Shown: one piece after another, positions 1-8,791 of the stretch
How the letters are laid out: each line of letters opens with the position of its first letter
Position numbering within the stretch: the first letter of the stretch is position 1
Assembly (NCBI RefSeq): GCF_014200435.1
Contig: NZ_JACHBR010000002.1
Span: 114,501-178,500 of the forward strand
Length of the DNA: 64,000 nt
Source of the DNA: Sphaerisporangium krabiense
GTDB taxonomy: Bacteria; Actinomycetota; Actinomycetes; Streptosporangiales; Streptosporangiaceae
Direction: 5' to 3'
The notes under the pieces: model-generated
Database searches by the model: none
Told to the model about the DNA's origin: nothing
The model's input: the letters and a program-made list of their open reading frames with translations, nothing else
Position numbers and translations under genes: made by a program

Positions 1-828
1 CGACTCCAGCAGATGCCGGGCGTGCTCGACCCGCTGGAGGGTCAGCCACCTGGCCGGGCTCAGCCCCGTCTCCTCGCGGAACCTGCGCGTGTAGGTGCGC
101 ACGCTCATGCGGGCGTGCCGGGCCTGCGCGGCCAGGTCCAGGGGGTCGGCGAGCCGCTCCAGCATCCACGCCCGCGTCGGGGCCGTCGTCGCGCCGCCGG
201 GCTCGGGGAGGGGCCGCTCGATGAACTGCGCCTGACCGCCCTCGCGCCACGGCGGCGTCACGCACCTCCTGGCCACCCGGTTGGCGATCTCGCTGCCGTG
301 GTCGCGGCGGAGCACGTGCAGGCACAGGTCGATGCCGGCCGCGACGCCCGCCGAGGTCAGCAGGTCGCCGTCGTCGATGAACAGCACATCAGGGTCCAGG
401 CGCACCCGCGGGAACAGCGCGCGGAAGCGGGGGGCCTCCCTCCAGTGCGTCGTGGCCCGGCGACCGTCCAGCAGCCCGGCCGCGGCGAGCACGAACGCGC
501 CCGTGCAGATCGACATCATGCGCGACCGGGTCGCCGCGTCGCGCAGGGCGTCGCGCAATTCCGGATCGATCGTGCCGTCGTTCACCGGCCCGCCGCCGTG
601 GATGCCGGGGACCAGGACGGTGTCGGCCGTGGCCAGCACCGACAGGTCATGGTCGGGGAGCACGCGGTAGCCCGCGGGGCCGCGGACCGGGCGCCCGCCG
701 GGCGAGCAGGTGACCACCTCGTACAACCGCCGGTCGTCCCGCCGGGCGATGTGGAAGACCTGCCCGGGGATGCCGAGGTCGAGGGTGGCGAAGTCGTCGA
801 GCGCGACGACCACGACGCGATGGGTCAT
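1..828 (-). CDS. GlxA-family AraC-type transcriptional regulator (C-terminus cut by window edge)
   Basis: The frame reads from ATG at 828 down to base 1 without a stop, so the protein is truncated by the window. The first ~170 residues form a DJ-1/PfpI-like domain with the nucleophile-elbow segment ICTGAFVLAAAGLLDG followed by RRATTHW, typical of GlxA regulators. Residues ~225-276 begin an AraC helix-turn-helix (ARMSVRTYTRRFREETGLSP). Members of this family bind DNA through the AraC part while the DJ-1-like part is thought to sense a small molecule. It is divergent from the MFS transporter at 888 with about 60 bp between starts, so it may control that gene (inference). Confidence 0.9.
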   Translation of the reverse strand, partial: MTHRVVVVALDDFATLDLGIPGQVFHIARRDDRRLYEVVTCSPGGRPVRGPAGYRVLPDHDLSVLATADTVLVPGIHGGGPVNDGTIDPELRDALRDAATRSRMMSICTGAFVLAAAGLLDGRRATTHWREAPRFRALFPRVRLDPDVLFIDDGDLLTSAGVAAGIDLCLHVLRRDHGSEIANRVARRCVTPPWREGGQAQFIERPLPEPGGATTAPTRAWMLERLADPLDLAAQARHARMSVRTYTRRFREETGLSPARWLTLQRVEHARHLLES

Positions 829-887
829 GGCCGGATTCTTGCACATATTGGCTATCAAGCCACTCGTCCCGAACGAGATCAAATCCG

Positions 888-2222
888 ATGATGGTCGGCA
901 TGACCTCGACGACTGACGTGGTACGGAGATGGCGTGTCCACCGGGCCTGGGTGGTGGCCGGCGTCGCCTTCGTCGCCATTCTGGGGGCCGCCGGGTTCCG
1001 GGCGACGCCCGGCGTGCTCATCACCCCCCTGGAGGACGAGTTCGGCTGGACGCGCGGCACCATTTCGCTGGCCATCTCGGTGAACCTCACCCTGTTCGGC
1101 CTCGTCGCGCCCTTCGCCGCCGCTCTGATGGACCGCCTCGGCATGCGCCGCGTGGTGACCTTCGCGCTGCTGCTCGTCGCCCTCGGCAGCGGCCTGACCG
1201 TGCTCATGACCGCGAGCTGGCAGCTCGTCGCGCTGTGGGGCGTGCTGGTCGGCCTCGGCACCGGCTCCATGGCGCTGGTCTTCGTGGCCACCGTCACCGA
1301 CCGGTGGTTCGTCCGGCACAGGGGCGTGGTGACCGGCCTGCTCACGGCCGCGGGCGCCACCGGCCAGCTCATCTTCCTCCCTCTGCTCGCCTGGCTGGCC
1401 GAAGGACCCGGCTGGCGCGTCGCCGCCCTCGCCGTGGCCGGGTCCGCGCTCGCCGTCGTCCCACTGGTGTGGTTCCTGATGCGCGACCGCCCCGAGGACG
1501 TCGGCCTGACCGCGCTCGGCGCCGCGCCGGACGCCGTCCCCGTGCCCCCGTCCCATGGAGGCGCGGCGGCGCGCGCGGTGCGCGTGCTCCGGTCGGCGGC
1601 GCGCACCCGCGCGTTCTGGTTCCTGGCCGGCGGGTTCGCGATCTGCGGGGCCAGCACCAACGGGCTGGTCGGCACCCACTTCATCCCCGCCGCGCACGAC
1701 CACGGCATGCCCGAGACCATGGCGGCCGGGCTGCTCGCGCTGATCGGCGTCTTCGACATCGCCGGCACCGTGCTGTCGGGGTGGCTCAGCGACCGGGTGG
1801 ACCCCCGCGTCCTGCTCGGCGTCTACTACGCGCTGCGCGGCGCGTCCCTGCTGATCCTGCCCACCCTGTTCTCGGCCACCACCGAGCCCAGCATGCTCGT
1901 CTTCATCATCTTCTACGGGCTGGACTGGGTGGCCACCGTGCCGCCGACCGTCGCGCTGTGCCGCCGCTTCTACGGTCCCGACGGCGCGGTCGTGTTCGGC
2001 TGGGTCTTCGCCGCCCACCAGGTCGGCGCCGCCATCGCCGCCGTGCTCGCCGGGCTGGCCCGCGACCACCTCGGCCAGTACGACGCCGCCTGGTACGGCG
2101 CGGGCGCCCTGTGCGCGCTCGCCGCCCTCGTGTCGCTGCGCATCGGGCGCGGGCCCCTCCCCCCGGCCACGCCCGCGCCGCCCGTGCAGGAGGCCGCCCC
2201 GGCGGAGGCGGGCAGGGCGTGA
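888..2222 (+). CDS. MFS transporter
   Basis: This 444-residue protein has about twelve hydrophobic segments and the MFS loop pattern after helix 2 (AALMDRLGMRRV). The N-terminal stretch AGFRATPGVLITPLEDEFGW resembles monocarboxylate/oxalate-formate-type MFS proteins. The substrate cannot be read from the sequence. Three ATGs lie close together (888, 891, 900); the first is used here, with a weak GAGAT upstream. It is divergent from the GlxA-type regulator, which suggests regulated import or export of a small carboxylate or drug (inference). The stop overlaps a GTG that could start the next gene. Confidence 0.88.
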   Translation: MMVGMTSTTDVVRRWRVHRAWVVAGVAFVAILGAAGFRATPGVLITPLEDEFGWTRGTISLAISVNLTLFGLVAPFAAALMDRLGMRRVVTFALLLVALGSGLTVLMTASWQLVALWGVLVGLGTGSMALVFVATVTDRWFVRHRGVVTGLLTAAGATGQLIFLPLLAWLAEGPGWRVAALAVAGSALAVVPLVWFLMRDRPEDVGLTALGAAPDAVPVPPSHGGAAARAVRVLRSAARTRAFWFLAGGFAICGASTNGLVGTHFIPAAHDHGMPETMAAGLLALIGVFDIAGTVLSGWLSDRVDPRVLLGVYYALRGASLLILPTLFSATTEPSMLVFIIFYGLDWVATVPPTVALCRRFYGPDGAVVFGWVFAAHQVGAAIAAVLAGLARDHLGQYDAAWYGAGALCALAALVSLRIGRGPLPPATPAPPVQEAAPAEAGRA

Positions 2223-2257
2223 GCCCGGCGGGTCCGCCGCCTGAGATCCTTGGTGCC

Positions 2258-2965
2258 GTGAACCCGCCAGACCAGAGAGTGCTCCCGCTCGTCGTCAGGA
2301 TCGAGCGGGCCGCCCCGCCGCAGCGCACCGACGCCCTGGAGGCCGCTGCGCTGGCCGTGCTCAGCCTGCTCAACGACGAGCGGGCCCTGAGCGGCGAGTG
2401 GGCCGAGCCCGTGACCGTCTGGGAGACCATCGGCATCAGGAAGGTCGTCCGCCGGGCGCGGGGCGGCGAGTGGCGGCGCGTGCTGGACCTGCCCGGCATC
2501 ACCGTCGCCGTGCGCTCCGCCGAGGTGCGCGTCCACCCGCCCGTCCCGCTCGACGCCTGGCCCAAGGACCTGTCGCGGCTCCAGGTCTCCGGCACCGACC
2601 TCGCCGACACCGCGCCCCCCGGCGAGCCCGCGCCCGGCGCGGCGATCCTGTGGCTGAACCCCTCCCTGGAGATGTCGGCGGGCAAGGCCATGGCCCAGGC
2701 CGGGCACGCGGCGCAGCTCGCCTGGTGGGGCACCGACGAGCCCGCCCGCGAGGCGTGGCGGGCGGACGGCCTGCCCGTCGCGGTGCGCGTCGCCGGGCCG
2801 CGCCGCTGGTCCGCCCTGGTGGACAGCGGGCTGCCCGTCGTGCGGGACGCGGGGTTCACCGAGATCGAGCCCGGGTCGCGCACGGTCGTCGCCGACGCCC
2901 CGTGGCTACGGGCCGGCGGCCACCGCCCGGCCGGCTGGGGGCCGCTGCGCAACCCGTCGCCGTGA
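2258..2965 (+). CDS. PTH2-like peptidyl-tRNA hydrolase domain protein
   Basis: The last ~110 residues carry the PTH2 signature: LWLNPSLEMSAGKAMAQAGHAAQLAWW, with the conserved GK and the QAGHA motif. PTH2 enzymes cleave peptidyl-tRNA to free stalled peptides. The N-terminal ~120 residues are a separate actinobacterial extension with no motif I recognise. GTG 2258 is chosen because the protein then begins MNPPDQRVLPLVVRIE. An in-frame GTG at 2219 overlaps the MFS stop and would allow translational coupling. Catalytic activity is inferred from family resemblance only. Confidence 0.8.
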   Translation: MNPPDQRVLPLVVRIERAAPPQRTDALEAAALAVLSLLNDERALSGEWAEPVTVWETIGIRKVVRRARGGEWRRVLDLPGITVAVRSAEVRVHPPVPLDAWPKDLSRLQVSGTDLADTAPPGEPAPGAAILWLNPSLEMSAGKAMAQAGHAAQLAWWGTDEPAREAWRADGLPVAVRVAGPRRWSALVDSGLPVVRDAGFTEIEPGSRTVVADAPWLRAGGHRPAGWGPLRNPSP

Positions 2966-3089
2966 CCCGTTGACCGGACGGGAAAGCTCAGGTCAGAGGC
3001 CAGGAAAACCCCGCGCGCGGCGGGTACTCGTTCCCGAAGTGTGATCGGGGCGTCGGACGGCCGGGCGGAATATGCCGTACGCTCCCAAC

Positions 3090-4268
3090 GTGCCAAATGG
3101 GGTGGGTGGGAACTACGGCAAAGCCGTCCCGACGTACGTGGCGGCAGACGCGGAGACCGCGCCACTTCCCAAGGTCACGGCGGAGGCGCCGCCGTCGGCC
3201 GAGGACCCGGAGCCGCGCCCCAGGCGTTCGCTGATCGCGCGCCTCGGCGACCTTCCGATGCGCGTCATCTACCGCCTGCTGGTCGCGGCCGTCACCGTGC
3301 TCGCCGTCGCCGTGGCCGGGCTCGTGCTGTTCGTCACCCGCTCCCCGGCCACGGGGACGCCGGCCGCCGCGCACCCGGCGCCCGCCGTCACGGCCGCCGC
3401 GCCGGTCGTCTCCCCGGCGGCCTCGGCCTCCGTTTCGACCTCCCCGGCGGCCTCCGTCTCGGCGTCGCCGGTCGCCTCGCCCGCGGCGTCCCCGGCCTCC
3501 TCGGCGTCCGGGTTCTCGCCCGGCGTCTCCTCCGGCCCGTCGCCCGCGTCCGCCGCGTCGGCGTCCGCCGGCGTCGTCGTGCCGCCCGCCTCGCCGGCCG
3601 TCTCCGCGTCCACCGGTGCCGTCGTGCCGTCCGCCGGGGTCACGTCGTCCGCCGGAGCCTCCCCGAGTTCGCCGGCCACCCCGTCGCCGTCCGCGAGCAC
3701 GGGCAAGACGCCGCTCGCGGCGGCCCAGGCCGACCCTCGCATGCCCAAGCTGCCCCGCGACCGCAAGCTCACCAACTACCCCGGGCGCGGCGGGCCGACG
3801 AAGGGCCGGGTGACCGACAAGCGGTCCGGCATCTCCTTCGCCCGCTTCGCCAAACAGTGGAAGCTCGCCAAGTCGGCGCCCTTCGGCACCCGGCGCACGC
3901 TCCCGGCGGTGAAGGGAACCGGATACCGGGGCCTGCTGGCCTCCTGCCCGGTGCCCATCGCCGTGCAGGACGACCTCAAGGACACCGCCTTCCTGGCCGC
4001 GCGCTGGACTCTCAACCACCACCCGCACGGCGCCAAGATCGCCTGGACGGCCTCGCAGCCGATCAAGGTGGGCAAGCGCAAGGGCTGGCTGCTCGGGTAC
4101 CGCGTCCTGTACAAGCTGGGCGGCAAGAAGCGCGCCGCCACCGCCGCCGTCGCGCTCGTCGACGTCCCCGACGGCAAGCCCGCCCTGCTGTTCGTCTCGA
4201 TCCCCGACGCGCAGAAGAAGCGCAGGGCCGACATCAACACCGTCGTCGCCAGCCTGCGCGCCCTGTGA
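3090..4268 (+). CDS. Membrane-anchored protein with Ser/Ala/Pro linker and conserved extracytoplasmic domain
   Basis: No family name is recognised. The order is a short cytoplasmic part, one membrane helix at about residues 65-88 (LLVAAVTVLAVAVAGLVLFV), a linker of ~130 residues made mostly of Ser, Ala, Pro, Val and Gly, then a folded C-terminal domain of ~170 residues. That domain ends with a VSIPDAQKKRRADINTV segment. The paralogue at 25438-26787 shares the overall plan and the ending (VSVPASKKELLPDVNTV), so both probably place a similar domain outside the membrane. GTG 3090 is preferred because TACGCT lies 6 nt upstream, a leaderless arrangement. ATG 3072 is an in-frame alternative but lies upstream of that -10. 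Confidence 0.8.
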   Translation: MPNGVGGNYGKAVPTYVAADAETAPLPKVTAEAPPSAEDPEPRPRRSLIARLGDLPMRVIYRLLVAAVTVLAVAVAGLVLFVTRSPATGTPAAAHPAPAVTAAAPVVSPAASASVSTSPAASVSASPVASPAASPASSASGFSPGVSSGPSPASAASASAGVVVPPASPAVSASTGAVVPSAGVTSSAGASPSSPATPSPSASTGKTPLAAAQADPRMPKLPRDRKLTNYPGRGGPTKGRVTDKRSGISFARFAKQWKLAKSAPFGTRRTLPAVKGTGYRGLLASCPVPIAVQDDLKDTAFLAARWTLNHHPHGAKIAWTASQPIKVGKRKGWLLGYRVLYKLGGKKRAATAAVALVDVPDGKPALLFVSIPDAQKKRRADINTVVASLRAL

Positions 4269-4307
4269 TCGTTCCCGCCGCCGTACCGGCGGCGCGGGGC
4301 GGTGCCC

Positions 4308-4313
4308 TAGGCT
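4308..4313 (+). promoter_or_regulatory. Leaderless-type -10 element of maf
   Basis: TAGGCT lies 8 nt before the maf ATG, and there is no Shine-Dalgarno sequence between. This fits an mRNA starting at or next to the start codon. A clear -35 was not identified. Confidence 0.5.
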
Positions 4314-4321
4314 CGTAAGAC

Positions 4322-4933
4322 ATGACCGAGATCGTCCTCGCCTCCGCCTCTCCCGCGCGGCTCGCGCTCCTGCGCAGCGCCGGGCTCGACCCCAAGGTGA
4401 TCGTCAGCAACGTCGACGAGGAGGCCGCGTCGGCCCGCTACGCCGACGCCCCCGCCGAGCTGTGCCTGGTCCTGGCCCGCGCCAAGGCGTCCGCCGTCGC
4501 GGCCGGCCTCCCCGAGGGGCTCGTCATCGGCTGCGACTCGGTCCTGGAACTGGACGGCCGCGCCCACGGCAAGCCCGAAACGCCGGAGGTGGCCGTCGAG
4601 CGGTGGCGCGCCATGCGCGGCCGCACGGGGACGCTGTACACCGGGCACTGCGTCATCGACGCCGCCACCGGCGCGCAGGCGTCCGCGGCGGGCGCGACCG
4701 TCGTGCGCTTCGGCACGCCCGGCGACGACGAGATCGCCGCCTACGTCGCCACCGGCGAGCCGCTGCGCGTGGCGGGGGCGTTCACGCTGGACGGTCACGG
4801 CGGCTGGTTCGTCGAGGGCATCGACGGCGACCACGGGAACGTGCTCGGCATCTCGCTGCCGCTGGTCCGGCGCCTGCTCGCCGAACTCGGCGTCCAGGTG
4901 ACGTCGCTCTGGAAACAGGGATCTCTCCACTGA
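4322..4933 (+). CDS. maf: Maf-family nucleoside triphosphate pyrophosphatase
   Basis: This 203-residue protein begins with the Maf motif [18 protein letters not shown]. It has the catalytic-region motif [12 protein letters not shown] and, near the end, [19 protein letters not shown]. Maf enzymes hydrolyse non-canonical or modified nucleoside triphosphates (dTTP, UTP, m5UTP in known members) to the monophosphate in the cytoplasm, and were first noted as septum inhibitors. The length is normal for the family. It is followed after 40 bp by the EI24 membrane protein on the same strand. Confidence 0.93.
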   Translation: MTEIVLASASPARLALLRSAGLDPKVIVSNVDEEAASARYADAPAELCLVLARAKASAVAAGLPEGLVIGCDSVLELDGRAHGKPETPEVAVERWRAMRGRTGTLYTGHCVIDAATGAQASAAGATVVRFGTPGDDEIAAYVATGEPLRVAGAFTLDGHGGWFVEGIDGDHGNVLGISLPLVRRLLAELGVQVTSLWKQGSLH

Positions 4934-4973
4934 TCGTGCGACGAACCGGGCGGAAGGCGCTAGCCTGCCGGGC

Positions 4974-5786
4974 ATGAACAGCATGGGCCGGCCCGTCCGC
5001 CGCGGCGTCGGCGGCTTCGCCGACGGCGTCAGATATGTCCTTCGTGGTCTCGGCTGGGTCGCCCGCAATCCCCGCCAGTGGCTCTTCGGGCTCATCCCCG
5101 CACTGCTCGCGCTGGTCCTCTACATCGTCGCCCTGGTGCTGCTCGGCACCTACGCGGGCGACCTGGCCGCCTGGGCGACCCCCTTCGCCGACGGCTGGAA
5201 CTCCGGCCTCCGCCAGACCGTGCGCGTGCTGCTCGGCGTGGTGATCTTCGCGCTCGGGCTCGTGCTGTCGGTCCTCACGTTCACGGCCGCGACGCTCGCG
5301 ATCGGGGAGCCGTTCTACGAGAAGCTCTCCGAGCGGGTCGAGCAGGACCTCGGCGGGCTGGAGGCCGTGCCCGAGGTCCCGCTGTGGCGGTCCATCCCGA
5401 GGTCGCTGCGCGACAGCGTGATCACCCTCGGGTACGCGCTGATGTTCACGATCCCGCTGTTCGTCCTCGGGTTCGTGCCCGTCGTCGGGCAGACCGTCGT
5501 GCCCGTGCTGGCCGCCGCCGTGTCCGGCTTCTTCCTGACGGTCGAGCTGACCGCGCTGGCCATGGAACGCCGCGGGCTGGCCCGCAAACAGCGCTTCGCC
5601 GTGCTGCGCGGTGACAAGGCCCCGGCGCTCGGCTTCGGCGTGCTGCTGTTCCTGATGTTCCTGGTGCCGTTCGGCGCGGTGGTCGCGATGCCCGCGGCCG
5701 TGGCCGGCGCCACGATCATGGTCAGGGAGCGCCTGGCCCCCGGGCCCGCCGCCCAGGGACACGCCCCGAGACCGGTACACCCCTGA
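4974..5786 (+). CDS. EI24/CysZ-like integral membrane protein
   Basis: The 270-residue sequence has the EI24 domain: hydrophobic helices near residues 35-60, 80-105, 145-175 and 215-250, with PRQWLFGLIPALLALVLYI at the first. Bacterial relatives include CysZ, which moves sulfate across the membrane, but no sulfur gene lies nearby and the substrate here is unknown. TAGCCT sits 7 nt upstream of ATG 4974, another leaderless-type start. The last ~65 bases overlap the convergent DUF5990 gene tail to tail. Confidence 0.85.
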   Translation: MNSMGRPVRRGVGGFADGVRYVLRGLGWVARNPRQWLFGLIPALLALVLYIVALVLLGTYAGDLAAWATPFADGWNSGLRQTVRVLLGVVIFALGLVLSVLTFTAATLAIGEPFYEKLSERVEQDLGGLEAVPEVPLWRSIPRSLRDSVITLGYALMFTIPLFVLGFVPVVGQTVVPVLAAAVSGFFLTVELTALAMERRGLARKQRFAVLRGDKAPALGFGVLLFLMFLVPFGAVVAMPAAVAGATIMVRERLAPGPAAQGHAPRPVHP

Positions 5787-6252
5787 ACCGGATTTCCGGC
5801 TCGGTGGACCAGGTGACGAGGGGCGGGCGGACGGCCGCGCAGAGGGGCAGCCCCTTGGCGTCGGTGAGGCACAGCCGGGCGTGCAGCGATCCGGAGGCCA
5901 GTGCGGCCCTGGCCACGGCCGGGGGGACGGCGTCGAACATGAGCTTGGCGCGCTGGAACATCGTGAACGCCCCGGCGTCGTCCACGGTGCCCCAGGAGAG
6001 GTAGACGAACCGGGCCCCGGGGCGTCCGTGGACGTACGGCCCCCGGATGTCGACCGCATCCATAGGCGCCTCGACGGCCTGGCACTCGATCGTCCACAGG
6101 GCCGCCGGGGCGTCGCCGGGGACGATGCCCATGATCTCCCTGGTCCGGTCGCGCCGCTGCACGCCGACATGCACGTTGCCGTACCCCGGGGATGTGCCGT
6201 CACCAGCGCGAACACGCCCCGGCAGCCCGGTCCCGTGTATGTGGATCAGCAT
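5722..6252 (-). CDS. DUF5990 family protein
   Basis: The start MLIHIHGTGLPGRV at 6252 matches the usual beginning of DUF5990 proteins, with GNVHVGVQRRDRTREIMGIVPGD next. It has 176 residues, no signal peptide and no membrane helix. Middle segments (ARFVYLSWG, FTMFQRAKLMFDAVPP) suggest a small alpha/beta fold. Function is unknown. The frame stays open upstream of 6252, but that part is Arg-rich and does not resemble family members. Its 3' end overlaps the EI24 gene by 65 bases in convergent orientation. Confidence 0.75.
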   Translation of the reverse strand: MLIHIHGTGLPGRVRAGDGTSPGYGNVHVGVQRRDRTREIMGIVPGDAPAALWTIECQAVEAPMDAVDIRGPYVHGRPGARFVYLSWGTVDDAGAFTMFQRAKLMFDAVPPAVARAALASGSLHARLCLTDAKGLPLCAAVRPPLVTWSTEPEIRFRGVPVSGRVPGRRARGPGAP

Positions 6253-6379
6253 GGGCCCATCTTCGCGCACGCGGGCACGGGCACGCACGCGCCCTCGTTC
6301 CGAACGCGCCTCGGTTCGTTGTCCACAGAACGCGCTTCGGCGCCGGTGGTGCCGCCACGGATCCGCGAACGTGTGCGCC

Positions 6380-7471
6380 ATGACACCGACACCGATCCTC
6401 CTCACCTCACCCGACGACATCCTCGGGGCCGTTCCCTACCTGCTCGGGTTCCACCCCGCCGACAGCCTCGTCGTGATCGCCTTCACGGGCCGGGGCGCGC
6501 AGGGCAGGCTCCGCTTGACCACCCGGTGGGACCTTCCGCAGCCCGCCGGCGCTTTCGACCGGCTCGTCCCCCTGCTCCGCCGCGAGAACGTCACGCACGT
6601 CATCCTGGCCGGGTTCGGCCCCGGCCCGCTCGTCACTCCCGCCGTGGACGAGGCCCTGCGGCTGTTCGGCGGCGCCGGCGTCGAGGTCATCGAGGCGCTG
6701 CGCGCCCACGAAGGGCGCTACTGGTCCTATGTGTGCGGCCGGGTGGAATGCTGCCCGCCCGAGGGACGCGCCTACGACACGGTGGCCGGCCCCGTCGCGG
6801 CCCGCGCCACCGTCGGCGGGCTCGTCGCCCTGCCCGACCGCGAGACCCTGCGACGCTCGGTCGCGCCCCTGCACGGGGCGGCGCGGGCCGCGATGTCCGA
6901 GGCCACCCGCCGCGTCGCGGCCGAGATCCGCGCCGGCCTCCTCTCCGTTCCCGACCCCGCGCACGTGCCGCAGGCATACGTCGGCGAGGCGCTCGACCGC
7001 GTGCGCCGCTGCCTCGCCGCGTTCCCCGGCCACGGTCCTCCGCCCGACCCGGAGGCCGCGCGGCTCGGCTTCGACCTGGCCGTCGTCCGCGTCCGCGACG
7101 AGGCGTGGACGTTGATGGACGACGCGACGCAGGACGTCCACGTGGCGCTCTGGGCCGATCTCACCCGGCGGCTCGAAACGCCCTTCGTGCCCCCCGTCGC
7201 CTCCTTACTGGCCGCCGCGGCCTGGCGACGCGGCGACTGCGCGCTGGCGGGCATCGCGGTCGAGCGCGCCCTGGCCGCCGACCCGTCCTATTCGATGGCC
7301 GGCCTGCTCGCCGAGGGCCTCCGCCGCCTCATCGGCCCCGACATCCTGCGCGACCGCATGCCCACGTCCGAAGACCTCGACGCCGCCATGGGGCCGCCCC
7401 GCATGGACTGGCTTCACCCGCTGCTCCCGCTCCTCGACACCCACTCCGTCTCCGACCCCGACCGGAGGTGA
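6380..7471 (+). CDS. DUF4192 domain-containing protein
   Basis: The protein starts MTPTPILLTSPDDILGAVPY and continues LLGFHPADSLVVIAF, the conserved N-terminus of DUF4192, an actinobacterial family of unknown function. It has 363 residues, is soluble and has no catalytic motif I can name. A helical C-terminal half includes RRGDCALAGIAVERALAADP, which reads like one TPR-type helix pair and is usual for the family. The start at 6380 fits the conserved N-terminus, although no good ribosome binding site is visible. Confidence 0.87.
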   Translation: MTPTPILLTSPDDILGAVPYLLGFHPADSLVVIAFTGRGAQGRLRLTTRWDLPQPAGAFDRLVPLLRRENVTHVILAGFGPGPLVTPAVDEALRLFGGAGVEVIEALRAHEGRYWSYVCGRVECCPPEGRAYDTVAGPVAARATVGGLVALPDRETLRRSVAPLHGAARAAMSEATRRVAAEIRAGLLSVPDPAHVPQAYVGEALDRVRRCLAAFPGHGPPPDPEAARLGFDLAVVRVRDEAWTLMDDATQDVHVALWADLTRRLETPFVPPVASLLAAAAWRRGDCALAGIAVERALAADPSYSMAGLLAEGLRRLIGPDILRDRMPTSEDLDAAMGPPRMDWLHPLLPLLDTHSVSDPDRR

Positions 7472-7612
7472 CGGCCTTTCCCCGAGCTTCTGGAGGTCCG
7501 CGTGGACCTATTTGAAAAACCCCCCGCGGAGGATGGGCAGGGGGAGGGGAAAGGGGGGAGTTCGGCGGCGCTGGGGTTTGAGGGAGAGGGGTGCTCGGGA
7601 GGGAGCAGGAGG

Positions 7613-7954
7613 TTATTGCTCGGAGTTGTTTCGGCGGCGGTCGTTGTAGGCGCGCATTCTGCCGGGATAACCCGTGAGCTGTACGTCGTACACAGGGAGG
7701 GCGAGTCCTCGTGCCACCTTGATGATGACGGCGGGGGAGCCGACCCTGCGGCGGGTCCATTCACCGTCGTGAGCCACGGCGACGGCGGTGGTGTCGGTGG
7801 CGAACGTCTCCGGCTCGACGTAGAACTCGACGCCCTGCCGGGATTTCGCGAAGGCTATGAGCGCCTCGATGTCGGCGTCATTGGCCTCACGGTCGAACTT
7901 CGCGATCTTGCGGCCACGGAGCCGACGAATTCCATAGCGATCACGCCATCTCAT
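7613..7954 (-). CDS. Small conserved actinobacterial protein (unknown function)
   Basis: The 113-residue protein begins MRWRDRYGIRRLRG at ATG 7954, preceded by AAGGGGAT. It contains GVEFYVEPETFATDTTAVAV, then GEWTRRRVGSPAVIIK and a Tyr/Arg-rich tail (PVYDVQLTGYPGRMRAYNDRR). I recognise this as a widespread small actinobacterial family without a known role. The frame continues upstream to 8131, but that part is Pro-rich and probably not translated. The stretch 7472-7612 after the gene shows nothing notable. Confidence 0.75.
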   Translation of the reverse strand: MRWRDRYGIRRLRGRKIAKFDREANDADIEALIAFAKSRQGVEFYVEPETFATDTTAVAVAHDGEWTRRRVGSPAVIIKVARGLALPVYDVQLTGYPGRMRAYNDRRRNNSEQ

Positions 7955-8100
7955 ATCCCCTTGTATACCTGGACTCGGCCCCACATGTGCGGCTCCGGGC
8001 CACATCGGGGATGGCTCGGGGATGTTCCGGATGGACCCGGGCCGCCGCGGTCCCGAAGATGGGGTGGACGGCTGTTCCGATGGGAAGGCACGGGGCTCTA

Positions 8101-8748
8101 ATGGCAGGGGCAGTGAGACAACCCGCGACATCCACGACCGGAGGCTGGGGGCCCGCGCCTCACCTTCGCGGCGCTCAGCACCCCCAGCTCCGGGTGACCA
8201 ACGACGACCGTGACGGGGTGGTCGAGCTGGTCACCTCCGCTTACGCGGAGGGTCGCCTCAGCAAGGACGAATTCGACGAGCGGCTTCACCGGGCGATGAC
8301 GGCGCGCGTGCACGGGGATCTGGCGCCGATCGTCGCGGACCTGAACGCCGTGCCGTCCGTGCCGCCGCCGCCCATGCCGCCCGCGTGGCCGGGGCAGCCG
8401 CGCTCCTGGCCGGGGCACGGCTACGCCGCGCCGCCGACCGGCAACGAGCGGCTGGGCGCCGCGGCGGCTCATCTCCTCCCGCTCTGCGGGCTGTTCTTCG
8501 TCGGCCCGCTGATCATGCTGCTCACCGGAGGGCGGCGCTCGGCGTACATCAGGCGGCACGCGATCGAGGCGCTCAACTTCCACCTGACGGTGCTCGGCGC
8601 GACGTTGCTGTTGCCGTTCACGGTGATCGGCATCGTGCTGATCCCCTTCATCTGGATCCTGGCGTTCGTGCTCAGCATCGTCGGGGGAGCGGCCGCGCTC
8701 GGTGACGGCCGGTTCACCTACCCGCTCACGGTCCGCCTCATCAAGTGA
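8101..8748 (+). CDS. DUF1707 and DUF4870 domain membrane protein
   Basis: Residues ~22-75 are a DUF1707 domain (LRVTNDDRDGVVELVTSAYAEGRLSKDEFDERL), a small helical module common at the N-terminus of actinobacterial membrane proteins. A Pro-rich linker follows, then a DUF4870 domain with three membrane helices (LLPLCGLFFVGPLIMLL; LTVLGATLLLPFTVIGI; FIWILAFVLSIVGG) and the typical YIRRHAIEALNFHLT segment. Function is unknown. ATG 8101 is used; an in-frame ATG at 8080 is possible. Confidence 0.82.
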   Translation: MAGAVRQPATSTTGGWGPAPHLRGAQHPQLRVTNDDRDGVVELVTSAYAEGRLSKDEFDERLHRAMTARVHGDLAPIVADLNAVPSVPPPPMPPAWPGQPRSWPGHGYAAPPTGNERLGAAAAHLLPLCGLFFVGPLIMLLTGGRRSAYIRRHAIEALNFHLTVLGATLLLPFTVIGIVLIPFIWILAFVLSIVGGAAALGDGRFTYPLTVRLIK

Positions 8749-8791
8749 CCCGCGAACGGGACCGTACGGCGGCGAGCGCAGGGGGAGGCGT

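Noticed and set aside
13-891. Open frame opposite the GlxA-type regulator
   Set aside because: The minus strand encodes a clear regulator with DJ-1 and AraC motifs; the plus reading has none.
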